Shown: positions 1-6,253 of the stretch, in pieces
Layout: each line of letters begins with the position of its first letter
Numbering within the stretch: the first letter of the stretch is position 1
Notes under the pieces: model-generated
The model's input: only the letters and a program-made list of their open reading frames with translations
What the model was told of the DNA's origin: nothing
The model's database searches: none
NCBI GenBank assembly: GCA_905236685.1
Contig: CAJOPD010000066.1
Coordinates: 1 to 11,840 of the forward strand
Direction: 5' to 3'
From: an uncultured Clostridia bacterium
GTDB taxonomy: Bacteria > Bacillota > Clostridia > UBA1381
DNA length: 11,840 bases
Position numbers and translations under genes: made by a program

Positions 1-375
1 GCGAAGGTTTCCGCCGAACTTGGCAAAATAGTGGCGGATATTTGCAGCGGTGCGGTTTCTGTTGTCGGTAAGGGAATCGACTATAACGGCAACGCCGCTC
101 GGTCCGTATCCCTCGTAAACGACCGTTTCGTAATTGTCGCCGTCAGCTCCGCCTGCCGCTTTTTTTATGGTGCGAGTAATATTGTCGTTGGGCATATTAA
201 CCGAGCGCGCCTTTGAAATAGCGTCCTTTAAAGCCGAGTTGTTGTCGGGGTCGGGACCGCCTGCCTTTACGGCAACCAGAATTTCACGCGAAACCTTTGT
301 AAAGATTTTAGCGCGCTGGGCATCATTTGCCCCTTTTTTTCTTTTTATCGTACTCCATTTGGAATGACCTGACAT
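1..375 (-). CDS. yebC: YebC/PmpR/TACO1-family protein (3' end cut by window edge)
   Basis: The first 125 codons are visible and the rest lies outside the window. The protein opens with MSGHSKW followed by a Lys-rich TIKRKKGANDAQRAKIF stretch. It continues with REILVAVKAGGPDPDNN, a NMPNDNI segment and YEGYGPSGVAVIVD, which together are the hallmark order of the YebC family. Members were first described as transcription regulators, and some are reported to help ribosomes through difficult sequences such as proline runs; which role applies here cannot be read from sequence. The ATG is preceded by GGGAGA at a good distance. It starts 29 nt after the jag stop codon on the same strand with no terminator between, so it is probably the last visible gene of the rpmH operon. 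This position is commonly held by mnmE in Bacillota. Confidence 0.96.
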   Translation of the reverse strand, partial: MSGHSKWSTIKRKKGANDAQRAKIFTKVSREILVAVKAGGPDPDNNSALKDAISKARSVNMPNDNITRTIKKAAGGADGDNYETVVYEGYGPSGVAVIVDSLTDNRNRTAANIRHYFAKFGGNLR

Positions 376-404
376 ATCAATTCTCCCTTCGTTAAAGGAC
401 AGCC

Positions 405-1163
405 TTATTCTTCGCCGTTTTCCGCCAAAAACTCGTCATAATTTTTGGCTTTGTTGTGATTTTGCTGTCTGTATTCGGCAGCGATATGTGAAGATATATG
501 CGGAACAGATGTTGTCCGCGGTTTTGCGTTTTTGGGTGCAATAACAACCTTTCTGCGAGGCTCTTCATCAATGGAAAATGTTGTAATTGCATCATTTGCC
601 TGCAAGCAGGAATGAATAATTCTGCGCTCGTAGGGGTTCATCGGCTCCAAAGTATGCTTTTTACCTGTGCGCGCAACCTTGTCGGCGAGACGGTTAGCAA
701 GGGAAACAAGAGCCGCTTTGCGCTTTTCCCTGTAATTTTCGGTATCCAAAATAACGCGTACGCGTTCGTCGGTTTCGTAATTAACCACAAGCGAGGTTAG
801 ATACTGCAAGGCGTCCAAGGTATCGCCGCGCTTGCCGATAACAAGCCCCATATGCTCGCCCGACATCTCCGCAAAAAGAGTGCCGTCCTCGTTTTTTGCA
901 GACACACCGACTTCAAGTACCATAGCGTCAAAAACAGAGGAAAGAAACTCCTTCGCAATAATAGGCGCGGGATTTTTTGCGGCGACGGAAACCGTCACTC
1001 CCTTTGAGCCTATGCCCAAAAATCCCTTTGTTCCTTCATCAACTATTTCTATAACGGCTTCGTCCTCCGATATCCCGAGCTCATTAAGAGCCGCTGTTTT
1101 AGCGTCTTCCGCGCTTTTTGCCGTTTTTTCTGTTTTTGTCCGGTATTGTAACAACGAAATCAT
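405..1163 (-). CDS. jag: Jag (KhpB/EloR-type) RNA-binding protein with KH and R3H domains
   Basis: This is a cytoplasmic RNA-binding protein of 252 residues in this reading, usually encoded beside yidC. A Jag_N domain spans about 10-55 and ends in the typical GTKGFLGIGSKG stretch. A KH domain lies at about 74-145 with its GKRG loop at 110-113. An R3H domain lies at about 150-210 with the R-x3-H signature at R180-H184. The C-terminal tail of about 40 residues is polar and probably disordered. Relatives in streptococci and lactobacilli act in cell elongation and division. The start is uncertain. The chosen ATG has only a weak AG-rich site upstream, a TTG three codons later is possible, and an ATG at 1196 has no ribosome binding site. 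Any start that keeps Jag_N makes the gene overlap the end of yidC by about 55-65 nt, in another frame. Confidence 0.93.
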   Translation of the reverse strand: MISLLQYRTKTEKTAKSAEDAKTAALNELGISEDEAVIEIVDEGTKGFLGIGSKGVTVSVAAKNPAPIIAKEFLSSVFDAMVLEVGVSAKNEDGTLFAEMSGEHMGLVIGKRGDTLDALQYLTSLVVNYETDERVRVILDTENYREKRKAALVSLANRLADKVARTGKKHTLEPMNPYERRIIHSCLQANDAITTFSIDEEPRRKVVIAPKNAKPRTTSVPHISSHIAAEYRQQNHNKAKNYDEFLAENGEE

Positions 1164-2082
1164 CTTCTTTCTCATTAAAATATTTGTCGAGAACATACTG
1201 TTGCACCATTTGCATCAAGCTTGAAATTATCCAGTAAATTCCGATACCCGAGGGAAGAGAAAATGTGAAAAAACCTGTCATAATAGGCATCATCATATTC
1301 ATAGATTTGCTCATCGACTGTGACGGGTCATCATCATTTTGCTTAACATTTGGGTTTTGCGTAAGCTTTTGCGACTGGCGCATAGAGAGCCAGGTGGTAA
1401 GCACGGCAAAAATCGGGATTAAAATCAAAAGCACAGTGCCCAAATTGCTGAAATCCCCGCGTGAAATTGCGGAAACCGCCGCACTCGGCACGCCTGATAA
1501 ATCAAGCCCCAAAAAGTTAAAGTTTATATGCCAGCCGTACTCATTTGCAAGTCCCAGCTTGTCAGCCCAGGTAGAGAGCTGAATTTGGTAGTTTTTATGC
1601 AGCTGTTCGGGCGAAAGGGAAGCGAGCTTTCCGACAATATCGGGAAATTTTTCCGTCATTTGTGCAAGGACGGTCTTAACACGCTCAATAACCGTTTCGT
1701 CCGCAAAATTTACGCCTCTTATATAGGTGATGGGGCGGCGGATTACGCTGTATAAGCCGATAAGAATGGGAAACTGTATCAAAAGCGGCAGACAGCCGCC
1801 TGTCATACTGACGCCGTTTTCCTTATAGACCTTCATCATTTCCGCCTGCAATTTCTGCTGGTCGTTTGCGTACTTCTTTTGAAGTTCTGCAACAATCGGC
1901 TGAATTTTTTGCTGTTTTTTCATCGCCTTCTGCGATTTTGCTTGAAGCGGCATAAGAATAAGTTTTACAATAATAGTAAAAAGAATAATCGAAAGACCGT
2001 AGTTCTGGACAAGATTATAAATAATACGGATAATAAATCCGAGCGGTCTTGTAATCAAAAGCTCAAACAAACTAAGTTTCAT
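1099..2082 (-). CDS. yidC: YidC/OxaA/SpoIIIJ membrane protein insertase
   Basis: This insertase folds membrane proteins into the cytoplasmic membrane, alone or with SecYEG. It has 327 residues and no lipobox Cys or cleaved signal, as in many clostridial members. The first membrane segment (about 14-46) contains the conserved FTIIVKLILMPL, with K40 at the place of the groove arginine of other bacteria. A charged cytoplasmic hairpin (about 48-90) follows, then GGCLPLLIQFP (95-105) opens the second segment. A long external region covers about 115-210. Hydrophobic segments return at about 213-233 and 265-298, the latter with LPSGIGIYW. The tail (299-327) ends in a Lys/Arg run, likely ribosome-facing. 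Its ATG follows AGG seven bases upstream. It starts 16 nt after yidD, and its end overlaps jag. In B. subtilis one paralogue, SpoIIIJ, is needed for sporulation. Confidence 0.97.
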   Translation of the reverse strand: MKLSLFELLITRPLGFIIRIIYNLVQNYGLSIILFTIIVKLILMPLQAKSQKAMKKQQKIQPIVAELQKKYANDQQKLQAEMMKVYKENGVSMTGGCLPLLIQFPILIGLYSVIRRPITYIRGVNFADETVIERVKTVLAQMTEKFPDIVGKLASLSPEQLHKNYQIQLSTWADKLGLANEYGWHINFNFLGLDLSGVPSAAVSAISRGDFSNLGTVLLILIPIFAVLTTWLSMRQSQKLTQNPNVKQNDDDPSQSMSKSMNMMMPIMTGFFTFSLPSGIGIYWIISSLMQMVQQYVLDKYFNEKEDDFVVTIPDKNRKNGKKRGRR

Positions 2083-2098
2083 TTAAATACCTCGTTTT

Positions 2099-2311
2099 TT
2101 ACGGCACGGGGTCATATCCGCCCCTGCAAAAAGGGTGACACTTAAAAAGTCGCCTTATTGCAAGGCAAAGCCCCTTAAAAAAGCCGTATTTTTCTAACGC
2201 ACATATTGCATATTCTGAGCAGGTAGGAACAAATCGGCATCGTGAATAGCGCTTGAAAGGCGAAATGCTGCGCTGATAAAATCTGATACAGAAAATAAGA
2301 GCATTTTTCAT
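2099..2311 (-). CDS. yidD: YidD membrane protein insertion efficiency factor
   Basis: This is a small protein of 70 residues that assists YidC-dependent membrane insertion and is associated with the inner face of the membrane. The family pattern is clear: IRFYQRSISPFKR near the N terminus, then CRFVPTCSEYA, a KYGFFKGLCLAIRRLFKCHPF stretch, and a GGYDPVP C terminus. Length is normal for the family. I chose the ATG at 2311 because it gives the standard N terminus and forms an ATGA overlap with the rnpA stop codon, so translation is probably coupled. A longer frame from 2368 would add 19 residues lying inside rnpA with no family support. Between CHPF and GGYDPVP the usual short linker is CR, a small variation. 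Confidence 0.96.
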   Translation of the reverse strand: MKNALIFCIRFYQRSISPFKRYSRCRFVPTCSEYAICALEKYGFFKGLCLAIRRLFKCHPFCRGGYDPVP

Positions 2312-2643
2312 ATAAACATATCCAGCTTTCCCATAGCAAACCGCAAATCCTTCAAAACATCGCCGCACTTTTTTCCGCCGATTGCGGTGCGTGCAATAAT
2401 CACGATATCATATCCCTTTTTTATTTCGGGCGACAAAATGCGGTAGCTTTCACGCATAAGCCGCTTTGCACGGTTTCGGCGGAAAGCCTTTCCGACAGAT
2501 TTGCCGCAGGTTAACCCTATGCGGTTTTTGTCGCTGCGGTTTTTTTGAACATAAAGCACGACAGAATGTGCCACAGCGCATCTGCCCCTGTAATAAAGGC
2601 GCTTAAAATCCTTATTCAGCTTTAATGTTTCGCTACTATTCAT
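2308..2643 (-). CDS. rnpA: Ribonuclease P protein component
   Basis: RnpA is the basic protein subunit of RNase P. It binds the catalytic RNA and helps cleave 5' leaders from precursor tRNAs. The protein has 111 residues, normal for the family. It opens with a LKLNKDFKRLYYRGR segment and a central strand VVLYVQKN. It carries the RNR signature (RRNRAKRLMRESYR), the conserved RNA-contacting helix, then a GYDIVIIAR strand. The ATG at 2643 is preceded by GGGA at about 9 nt. The gene follows rpmH after a gap holding a terminator-like hairpin, so it may be expressed below rpmH level. Its TGA overlaps the yidD ATG by four bases. The RNase P RNA gene is not in this window. Confidence 0.96.
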   Translation of the reverse strand: MNSSETLKLNKDFKRLYYRGRCAVAHSVVLYVQKNRSDKNRIGLTCGKSVGKAFRRNRAKRLMRESYRILSPEIKKGYDIVIIARTAIGGKKCGDVLKDLRFAMGKLDMFI

Positions 2644-2663
2644 ACCATCAATCCCATAGCTAT

Positions 2664-2711
2664 AAAAAAGGCAAAAAGCATAGGGTAAAACAGCCTTTCT
2701 GCTTCTCGCCT
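2664..2711 (-). terminator. Hairpin with T-run between rpmH and rnpA, likely partial terminator
   Basis: On the minus strand, seven bases after the rpmH stop, AGGCGAGAAGC pairs with GCTTTTTGCCT over 11 positions, two of them G-U. The loop is 21 nt. The 3' arm runs directly into a T tract (positions 2668-2664). This is the shape of an intrinsic terminator. Since rnpA has no clear promoter of its own, I infer that part of the transcription reads through, giving much L34 and little RnpA. Confidence 0.6.
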
Positions 2712-2718
2712 CAAATTT

Positions 2719-2853
2719 TTAAGCCGATAATTTCTTTCTGCCCCTCAATCTTCTTCTAGACAAAACTTTTCTGCCGGACGCAGTAGCCATTCTCTTTCTG
2801 AAACCGTGTTCTTTTGCCCTTTGACGCTTCTTTGGCTGATAGGTTCTCTTCAT
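2719..2853 (-). CDS. rpmH: 50S ribosomal protein L34
   Basis: L34 is a small basic protein of the large ribosomal subunit. The 44-residue sequence opens with MKRTYQPKKRQRAK, carries HGFRKRM and a TASGRKVLSRRRLRGRKKLSA ending, and matches the family over its full length. The ATG at 2853 has an excellent GGAGGTG site eight bases upstream. It is the first gene of the rpmH-rnpA-yidD-yidC-jag-yebC run and lies about 75 nt downstream of a perfect sigma-A promoter. In most Bacillota the divergent neighbour is dnaA with oriC between; here the upstream neighbour is a metallophosphoesterase gene on the same strand. Confidence 0.98.
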   Translation of the reverse strand: MKRTYQPKKRQRAKEHGFRKRMATASGRKVLSRRRLRGRKKLSA

Positions 2854-2895
2854 CTGTGAACACCTCCGATATAAGTAAAATCTTTAATCTGCCTA

Positions 2896-2915
2896 TGCGG
2901 AAAACGCCCTCCGCA
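2896..2915 (-). other. Small hairpin in the rpmH 5' leader
   Basis: TGCGGA and TCCGCA form a perfect 6-bp stem with an 8-nt loop, lying within the predicted untranslated leader of rpmH (roughly 2927 to 2854) and well upstream of the ribosome binding site. It could stabilise the transcript or take part in control of ribosomal protein synthesis. No known leader motif was recognised. Confidence 0.35.
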
Positions 2916-2933
2916 AAAACAGACACCGCATCT

Positions 2934-2962
2934 ATTATATAAGTTAAAATTTTGTTTGTCAA
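2934..2962 (-). promoter_or_regulatory. Sigma-A promoter of the rpmH operon
   Basis: On the minus strand TTGACA (2962-2957) is separated by exactly 17 bp from TATAAT (2939-2934), which matches the vegetative consensus at all 12 positions. The predicted start point is near 2927, giving a leader of about 75 nt before rpmH. This strength fits a ribosomal protein gene. Confidence 0.92.
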
Positions 2963-2983
2963 GCATTTTTTTGAAATTTCCGC

Positions 2984-3033
2984 AAGAAAAATCGGCATAC
3001 CGCAGGGCGCAAGGTCTTGCAATATGCCGATTT
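2984..3033 (-). terminator. Intrinsic terminator upstream of the rpmH promoter
   Basis: A perfect 11-bp inverted repeat, AAATCGGCATA and TATGCCGATTT, occupies 3033-3023 and 2999-2989 with a 23-nt loop. The loop itself holds CTTGC/GCAAG and could fold further. On the minus strand the 3' arm continues into TTTTTCTT, a U-rich tail; on the plus strand the tail is poor. It would stop leftward transcripts just before the rpmH promoter. Confidence 0.7.
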
Positions 3034-3353
3034 AGGAAGTCGCCGAAAGGTATTTTTCTCCACAAAAATCCCCCAATGCACAAACGCTCCCCTGTCCGCA
3101 AGTCAATTATAGGACATAGAAAAGCCTATAACAATAGCTTTTGCAAGGGTTATACAGGAGAAGAGGGGGATATAAAAAATATTCAGTAATGCTGACATAA
3201 ATATGCCTTGTTTAAGCCAAAAACACCCAAACCTTGAATTTGTATAAGTAGTTTTTAAGGCGCAAGGCGGTGTTGTGCAGAATTAAAGCAATTTTTAACT
3301 ACAAACCACAAGATATTGTAGAAAATAGTAAAAATATATCATTATATGGTGGT
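3034..3353. other. Non-coding intergenic stretch, function unknown
   Basis: No open frame here looks like a real gene. A bulged hairpin occurs at 3120-3142: AAAAG/CTTTT and CTAT/ATAG with one extra C and a 4-nt loop. A second hairpin, ATTTTT/AAAAAT, lies at 3052-3069. A promoter-like sequence on the minus strand is listed separately. A single DnaA-box-like TTCTCCACA at 3056-3064 has one mismatch to the classical box, but there is no cluster. The stretch 3143-3353 is AT-rich and shows only a short CTACAA/TTGTAG repeat, with no RNA family that I recognise. Confidence 0.5.
3106..3134 (-). promoter_or_regulatory. Candidate sigma-A promoter in the intergenic region
   Basis: On the minus strand TTGTTA (3134-3129, 4 of 6 consensus bases) is followed after exactly 17 bp by a perfect TATAAT (3111-3106). 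The start point would be near 3099. The transcript would meet the terminator ending near 2984, so it would be a short RNA of about 115 nt unless it reads through into rpmH. Confidence 0.45.
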
Positions 3354-3818
3354 TTAGGCGTTGCATACAGCGGCTTTAAGCACACCGTTTTCAATCTCTA
3401 TTACGCCGAAAGTTTTAGAGCTTTTGATACTGCCGGGGTTCAAAAGAGTTATGCTGCCTTTTATGTCGCATAAAGGCTCGTGCGTATGACCGAAAACGGC
3501 GCAGTCGCAGCCGAGGCTTTTTGCGCGGGACAAAAGCGCGGAAAATCCGTAATCGTTTTTTACATTATATAAATGACCGTGCGTTAAAAATATCTTTTTG
3601 CCGCCTGCGTGAAAAACAAGCTCCTTCGGACCTGTTCCGAAATCGCAGTTTCCCGCAACAAAATTTATCGCGATATCGGGAAAGGCATTTTTTATTTTTT
3701 CTGCATCATCAAGATGGTCGCCCGCGTGGATAATCATATCAACGCCGACAATATTGTTTATTACCTTTATGCAGTCCTCGGTATCGCGGTGGGTATCGGA
3801 AAAAACCAAAATACGCAA
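3354..3818 (-). CDS. YfcE/MJ0936-family metallophosphoesterase
   Basis: This is a small cytoplasmic calcineurin-like phosphoesterase that would use two metal ions. Family members hydrolyse artificial phosphodiesters, but the natural substrate is generally unknown. All metal-binding motifs are present in the 154-residue protein: SDTH (D8, H10), AGDH (D34), GNCD (N57), THGH (H80, H82) and GHTH (H111, H113), with LNPGS following. I place the start at a TTG at 3818, giving MRILVFSDTH as in relatives, about 10 nt after AGGAGG. A TTG at 3824 would leave only about 4 nt to the ribosome binding site. It stands alone on its strand, with a promoter of its own and a terminator region downstream, and is divergent from spoIIE. 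The B. subtilis homologue is YsnB; a symbol is not assigned because the role is open. Confidence 0.92.
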   Translation of the reverse strand: MRILVFSDTHRDTEDCIKVINNIVGVDMIIHAGDHLDDAEKIKNAFPDIAINFVAGNCDFGTGPKELVFHAGGKKIFLTHGHLYNVKNDYGFSALLSRAKSLGCDCAVFGHTHEPLCDIKGSITLLNPGSIKSSKTFGVIEIENGVLKAAVCNA

Positions 3819-3855
3819 GAGCAATATCCCTCCTTTTTGCTGCAGAATTTATGTT

Positions 3856-3885
3856 ATTCTAACATTTTACTTCAAAAAAGTCCAA
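3856..3885 (-). promoter_or_regulatory. Probable promoter of the metallophosphoesterase gene
   Basis: On the minus strand TTGGAC (3885-3880) and TAGAAT (3861-3856) are spaced by 18 bp, each close to the sigma-A consensus. The start would be near 3849, leaving a leader of about 30 nt that contains the AAGGAGGG ribosome binding site. Confidence 0.55.
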
Positions 3886-3939
3886 CAAAACGGGGTATTT
3901 GTAAATAAAATGTATTATTAAGGAAGAAAAAGGAAAATT

Positions 3940-3986
3940 TTCGACAGCGAAACCCGACAAAATACAATAAGGGCGAATGATATAAT
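3940..3986 (+). promoter_or_regulatory. Spo0A-type promoter of spoIIE with 0A boxes
   Basis: TTCGACA at 3940-3946 is the exact complement of the Spo0A box TGTCGAA. A second, weaker copy, CCCGACA, lies at 3953-3959 and overlaps CCGACA, the best -35-like element. From there to a perfect TATAAT (3981-3986) is 21 bp, too long for ordinary sigma-A use. An over-long 21-22 bp spacer with 0A boxes at the -35 region is the known design of the B. subtilis spoIIE and spoIIG promoters, which need phosphorylated Spo0A. The start would be near 3993. Confidence 0.7.
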
Positions 3987-4028
3987 TTTTTCCGTAACTT
4001 ATATATTTACGAAAAAGGGGAAAAGGAT

Positions 4029-6017
4029 ATGAATTTAACGACAGCAAAAACCGAAAAAGCCGTTTTTGTACCCTATTTGCATTTATTGGGGAAAACGCTT
4101 ATTGTAATTCTTCTTGCAAGGACGCAGGCGGCGGGGGCATATCCCTTTGGGATAGCCTATGCGGCGGCTTTGGCGGAGGAGAACATCTTTGCGGCGGCAG
4201 CAGGGCTTATTATAGGTGCGGCGGGCAGCGCCGAAACGGCGATAAAATACATATTGGCGGCGGCGGTTTACGGAGCAATGGTATATATACGGAAATTTGA
4301 GGAACGGCAGGTAAAGGCGGTTGCGCTCGGAGCGTCGCTTATTCTGGCATCGCTTGTTGCGCTTTTTGCGCTCGGGGCGACGCCCGCAAGGCTTATTATG
4401 ATGATTCCCGAAGCGTTTGCGGTGGGCGGACTTTACAGCCTTTTTGCAGGAATTAAGGGAAAGAGCACAGCCTCTTATGCCGCGGAAGCGGTGCTTGCGG
4501 GGGCGTGTATGAGCGGGCTTTACGGGATAAGAGTACCCTATCTTGATATAAGCATATCGGTTTTTGCCGCGATGATAATAATTATGAGCGCAAGCTATTC
4601 CTGCGGTATTCCTATTGCGGTTTTGACGGGCGGAGTTTTAGGATTTTTGGTTTTTCTAAATCACTCGGAGGCTGTTGCAATAAGCGGAATGTTTGCAATT
4701 TCCGCGCTTTTGGGAGCATTGACGGCAAAAATGGGGAAAACGGGCGTTGCGGCAGGCTTTTTGACGGGGCTTACCGTCTGTGTTCTGTGTATGGGAAAGC
4801 TGAGCGGGCTAAGCATAGCGGATATATTTGCCGCGCCGATTGCGTTTTTGATAATCCCGCAGAAAACGGCGGTTAAAATAGGAAGCCATATAAACGATAA
4901 ATTTGCGGGCGAGCGGTACGAAACAGAATTTGCCGACCGAGTTCAAACGGTAGCAAAGGCGGTAGAAAACTTGGGCAGCGGTGTGCGCCAGCTGTCAAAA
5001 AGCGTACAGAGCGAGGACGGCATTTGCGCTGATATTGCCGAACGGGCGTGTGCCGGCTGTAAAAATGAGGAAATCTGCAAGGGGGCAGAGCGGGATTTGA
5101 TGCTCCAAAATATAAAGGATATGAAGGCGGTAATGGAGAGGGACGGATATTTGAATTTTTCAAACCTGCCGAAAGGCGTAGGGCGTTCCTGCATACGCGC
5201 GGAAAAGTTTTTGAACGAATTTTTGCATATATTTGAAATGGAAAAACAAAGGGAAATCCTAAGAGGCGAGCTTTTGTCCGACAGAGAGCTTGTGGCAAAA
5301 CAGTACGGCGGTATTTCGGCAGTAATAAACTCCCTTTCAAAAAGGGAGGACAAGCAGGAACAAGAGGCGCGGTATGCCGTTTCGGTATCGGTATGCCAGG
5401 AGGCAAAAAAGGGGCAAACGGTAAACGGGGATACAATACTGCACTTTAAGGCGGGCAATAAATATTTTGTTATCCTGTGCGACGGAATGGGCTCGGGCGT
5501 TGCGGCGCGTGAAATCAGCGGGCTTACGGCGGGGCTTTTCGCGGAGTTTTTCGGCTCGGGAATTGAAAAGGAAAAGGCTATCGATATGATAAACTCGGCG
5601 ATTGCGCTGAACGCAGGCAGGGAAAGCTTTTCCTCGGCAGATATTTTGGAAATCGATATGGTGACGGGCAAAGCGGAATTTTTGAAAATAGGGAGCGCGC
5701 AGAGCTTTATAAAAAGAAACGGCGAAATTGAGGAAATCGCGTCATCGGTACTGCCGATAGGAATTTTGGAAAATATAGTGGTTAAGCCGCAGAGCTATAA
5801 GCTTTCGGCGGGAGATGAAATTCTTATGATTACCGACGGCATAGGCGAGGCGGAGAGCGGAGTTTTGAAAAATGAATGGATAAAAAAGCTGTTTCTTTCG
5901 GAAAAGGCAAGCGGTGACGAAAAAATACATATGATTTTAGAAGGCGCAAGGTCAAGAAGTATTTTCAGCGACGATATGACGGGCGCCATAATCAAAATAG
6001 AAAACAGCGCAGAATAA
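4029..6017 (+). CDS. spoIIE: SpoIIE, stage II sporulation serine phosphatase (compact form)
   Basis: SpoIIE sits in the sporulation septum. It dephosphorylates the anti-anti-sigma factor SpoIIAA, which frees sigma-F in the forespore. Residues about 10-285 are strongly hydrophobic with many Ala/Gly-rich membrane segments, as expected for the ten-helix N-terminal region. The middle region (about 290-450) has the Cys cluster C333, C341-x2-C344-x5-C350 and helical segments. The PP2C domain (about 455-655) carries the metal-site acids: GDT with D468, CDGMGSG with D485, TDGIGEAE with D603, and SDDMTG with D648/D649. At 662 residues it is well below the 827 of B. subtilis, with shortening spread over all three parts rather than one deletion. 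It has its own Spo0A-type promoter and GGGG eight bases before the ATG. A 71-residue gene follows after 20 nt. Confidence 0.95.
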   Translation: MNLTTAKTEKAVFVPYLHLLGKTLIVILLARTQAAGAYPFGIAYAAALAEENIFAAAAGLIIGAAGSAETAIKYILAAAVYGAMVYIRKFEERQVKAVALGASLILASLVALFALGATPARLIMMIPEAFAVGGLYSLFAGIKGKSTASYAAEAVLAGACMSGLYGIRVPYLDISISVFAAMIIIMSASYSCGIPIAVLTGGVLGFLVFLNHSEAVAISGMFAISALLGALTAKMGKTGVAAGFLTGLTVCVLCMGKLSGLSIADIFAAPIAFLIIPQKTAVKIGSHINDKFAGERYETEFADRVQTVAKAVENLGSGVRQLSKSVQSEDGICADIAERACAGCKNEEICKGAERDLMLQNIKDMKAVMERDGYLNFSNLPKGVGRSCIRAEKFLNEFLHIFEMEKQREILRGELLSDRELVAKQYGGISAVINSLSKREDKQEQEARYAVSVSVCQEAKKGQTVNGDTILHFKAGNKYFVILCDGMGSGVAAREISGLTAGLFAEFFGSGIEKEKAIDMINSAIALNAGRESFSSADILEIDMVTGKAEFLKIGSAQSFIKRNGEIEEIASSVLPIGILENIVVKPQSYKLSAGDEILMITDGIGEAESGVLKNEWIKKLFLSEKASGDEKIHMILEGARSRSIFSDDMTGAIIKIENSAE

Positions 6018-6037
6018 AAAATAGGAGGAACGGAAAA

Positions 6038-6253
6038 ATGAATGTGCAAAATGCGGCGGCGGCAAAAATAATGGGGGAAGTTTTGGCAAAGGGAATGAAC
6101 CTTTGCGACATCAATCTTGCGGACAGCATAAATTCGGAGGCGCTGGACGCGTTGGAGGAAATAAGAGCGGTTGCGTCAGATGAGAAAAGGAGCGAAAAGC
6201 AGAAAATAAAAAGAATAAAGGAAATAATAAACTGTCGGGGGATTTATGAGTAA
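6038..6253 (+). CDS. Unknown small protein downstream of spoIIE
   Basis: I do not recognise this 71-residue protein. It is preceded by a strong AGGAGG site, starts 20 nt after spoIIE and ends inside a terminator hairpin, so it looks like a genuine second gene of the spoIIE transcript. The sequence has an Ala-rich start (NAAAAKIMGEVLAKGMN), an acidic middle (SEALDALEEIRAVASDE) and a basic end (KRSEKQKIKRIKEIINCRG). It appears helical throughout, without membrane segment or signal peptide. The single-transcript arrangement suggests expression early in sporulation; any link to SpoIIE function is inference. Two Cys residues (C23 and C67) are present but form no motif. Confidence 0.75.
   Translation: MNVQNAAAAKIMGEVLAKGMNLCDINLADSINSEALDALEEIRAVASDEKRSEKQKIKRIKEIINCRGIYE

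Noticed and set aside
2756..3189. Several small frames between rpmH and the phosphoesterase gene
   Set aside because: They overlap rpmH, the rpmH promoter or the terminator hairpin, and lack ribosome binding sites and protein-like composition.
2854..3353. Chromosome origin (oriC) next to rpmH
   Set aside because: Only one imperfect DnaA-box-like site was seen, with no cluster and no adjacent dnaA. The AT-rich elements are explained by promoters and a terminator.
4873..5671. Two long overlapping open frames on the minus strand inside spoIIE
   Set aside because: They lie antisense to the SpoIIE middle and catalytic regions, have Ser/Pro/Cys-rich composition without any domain, and no sensible ribosome binding site. 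They are a by-product of codon use in spoIIE.
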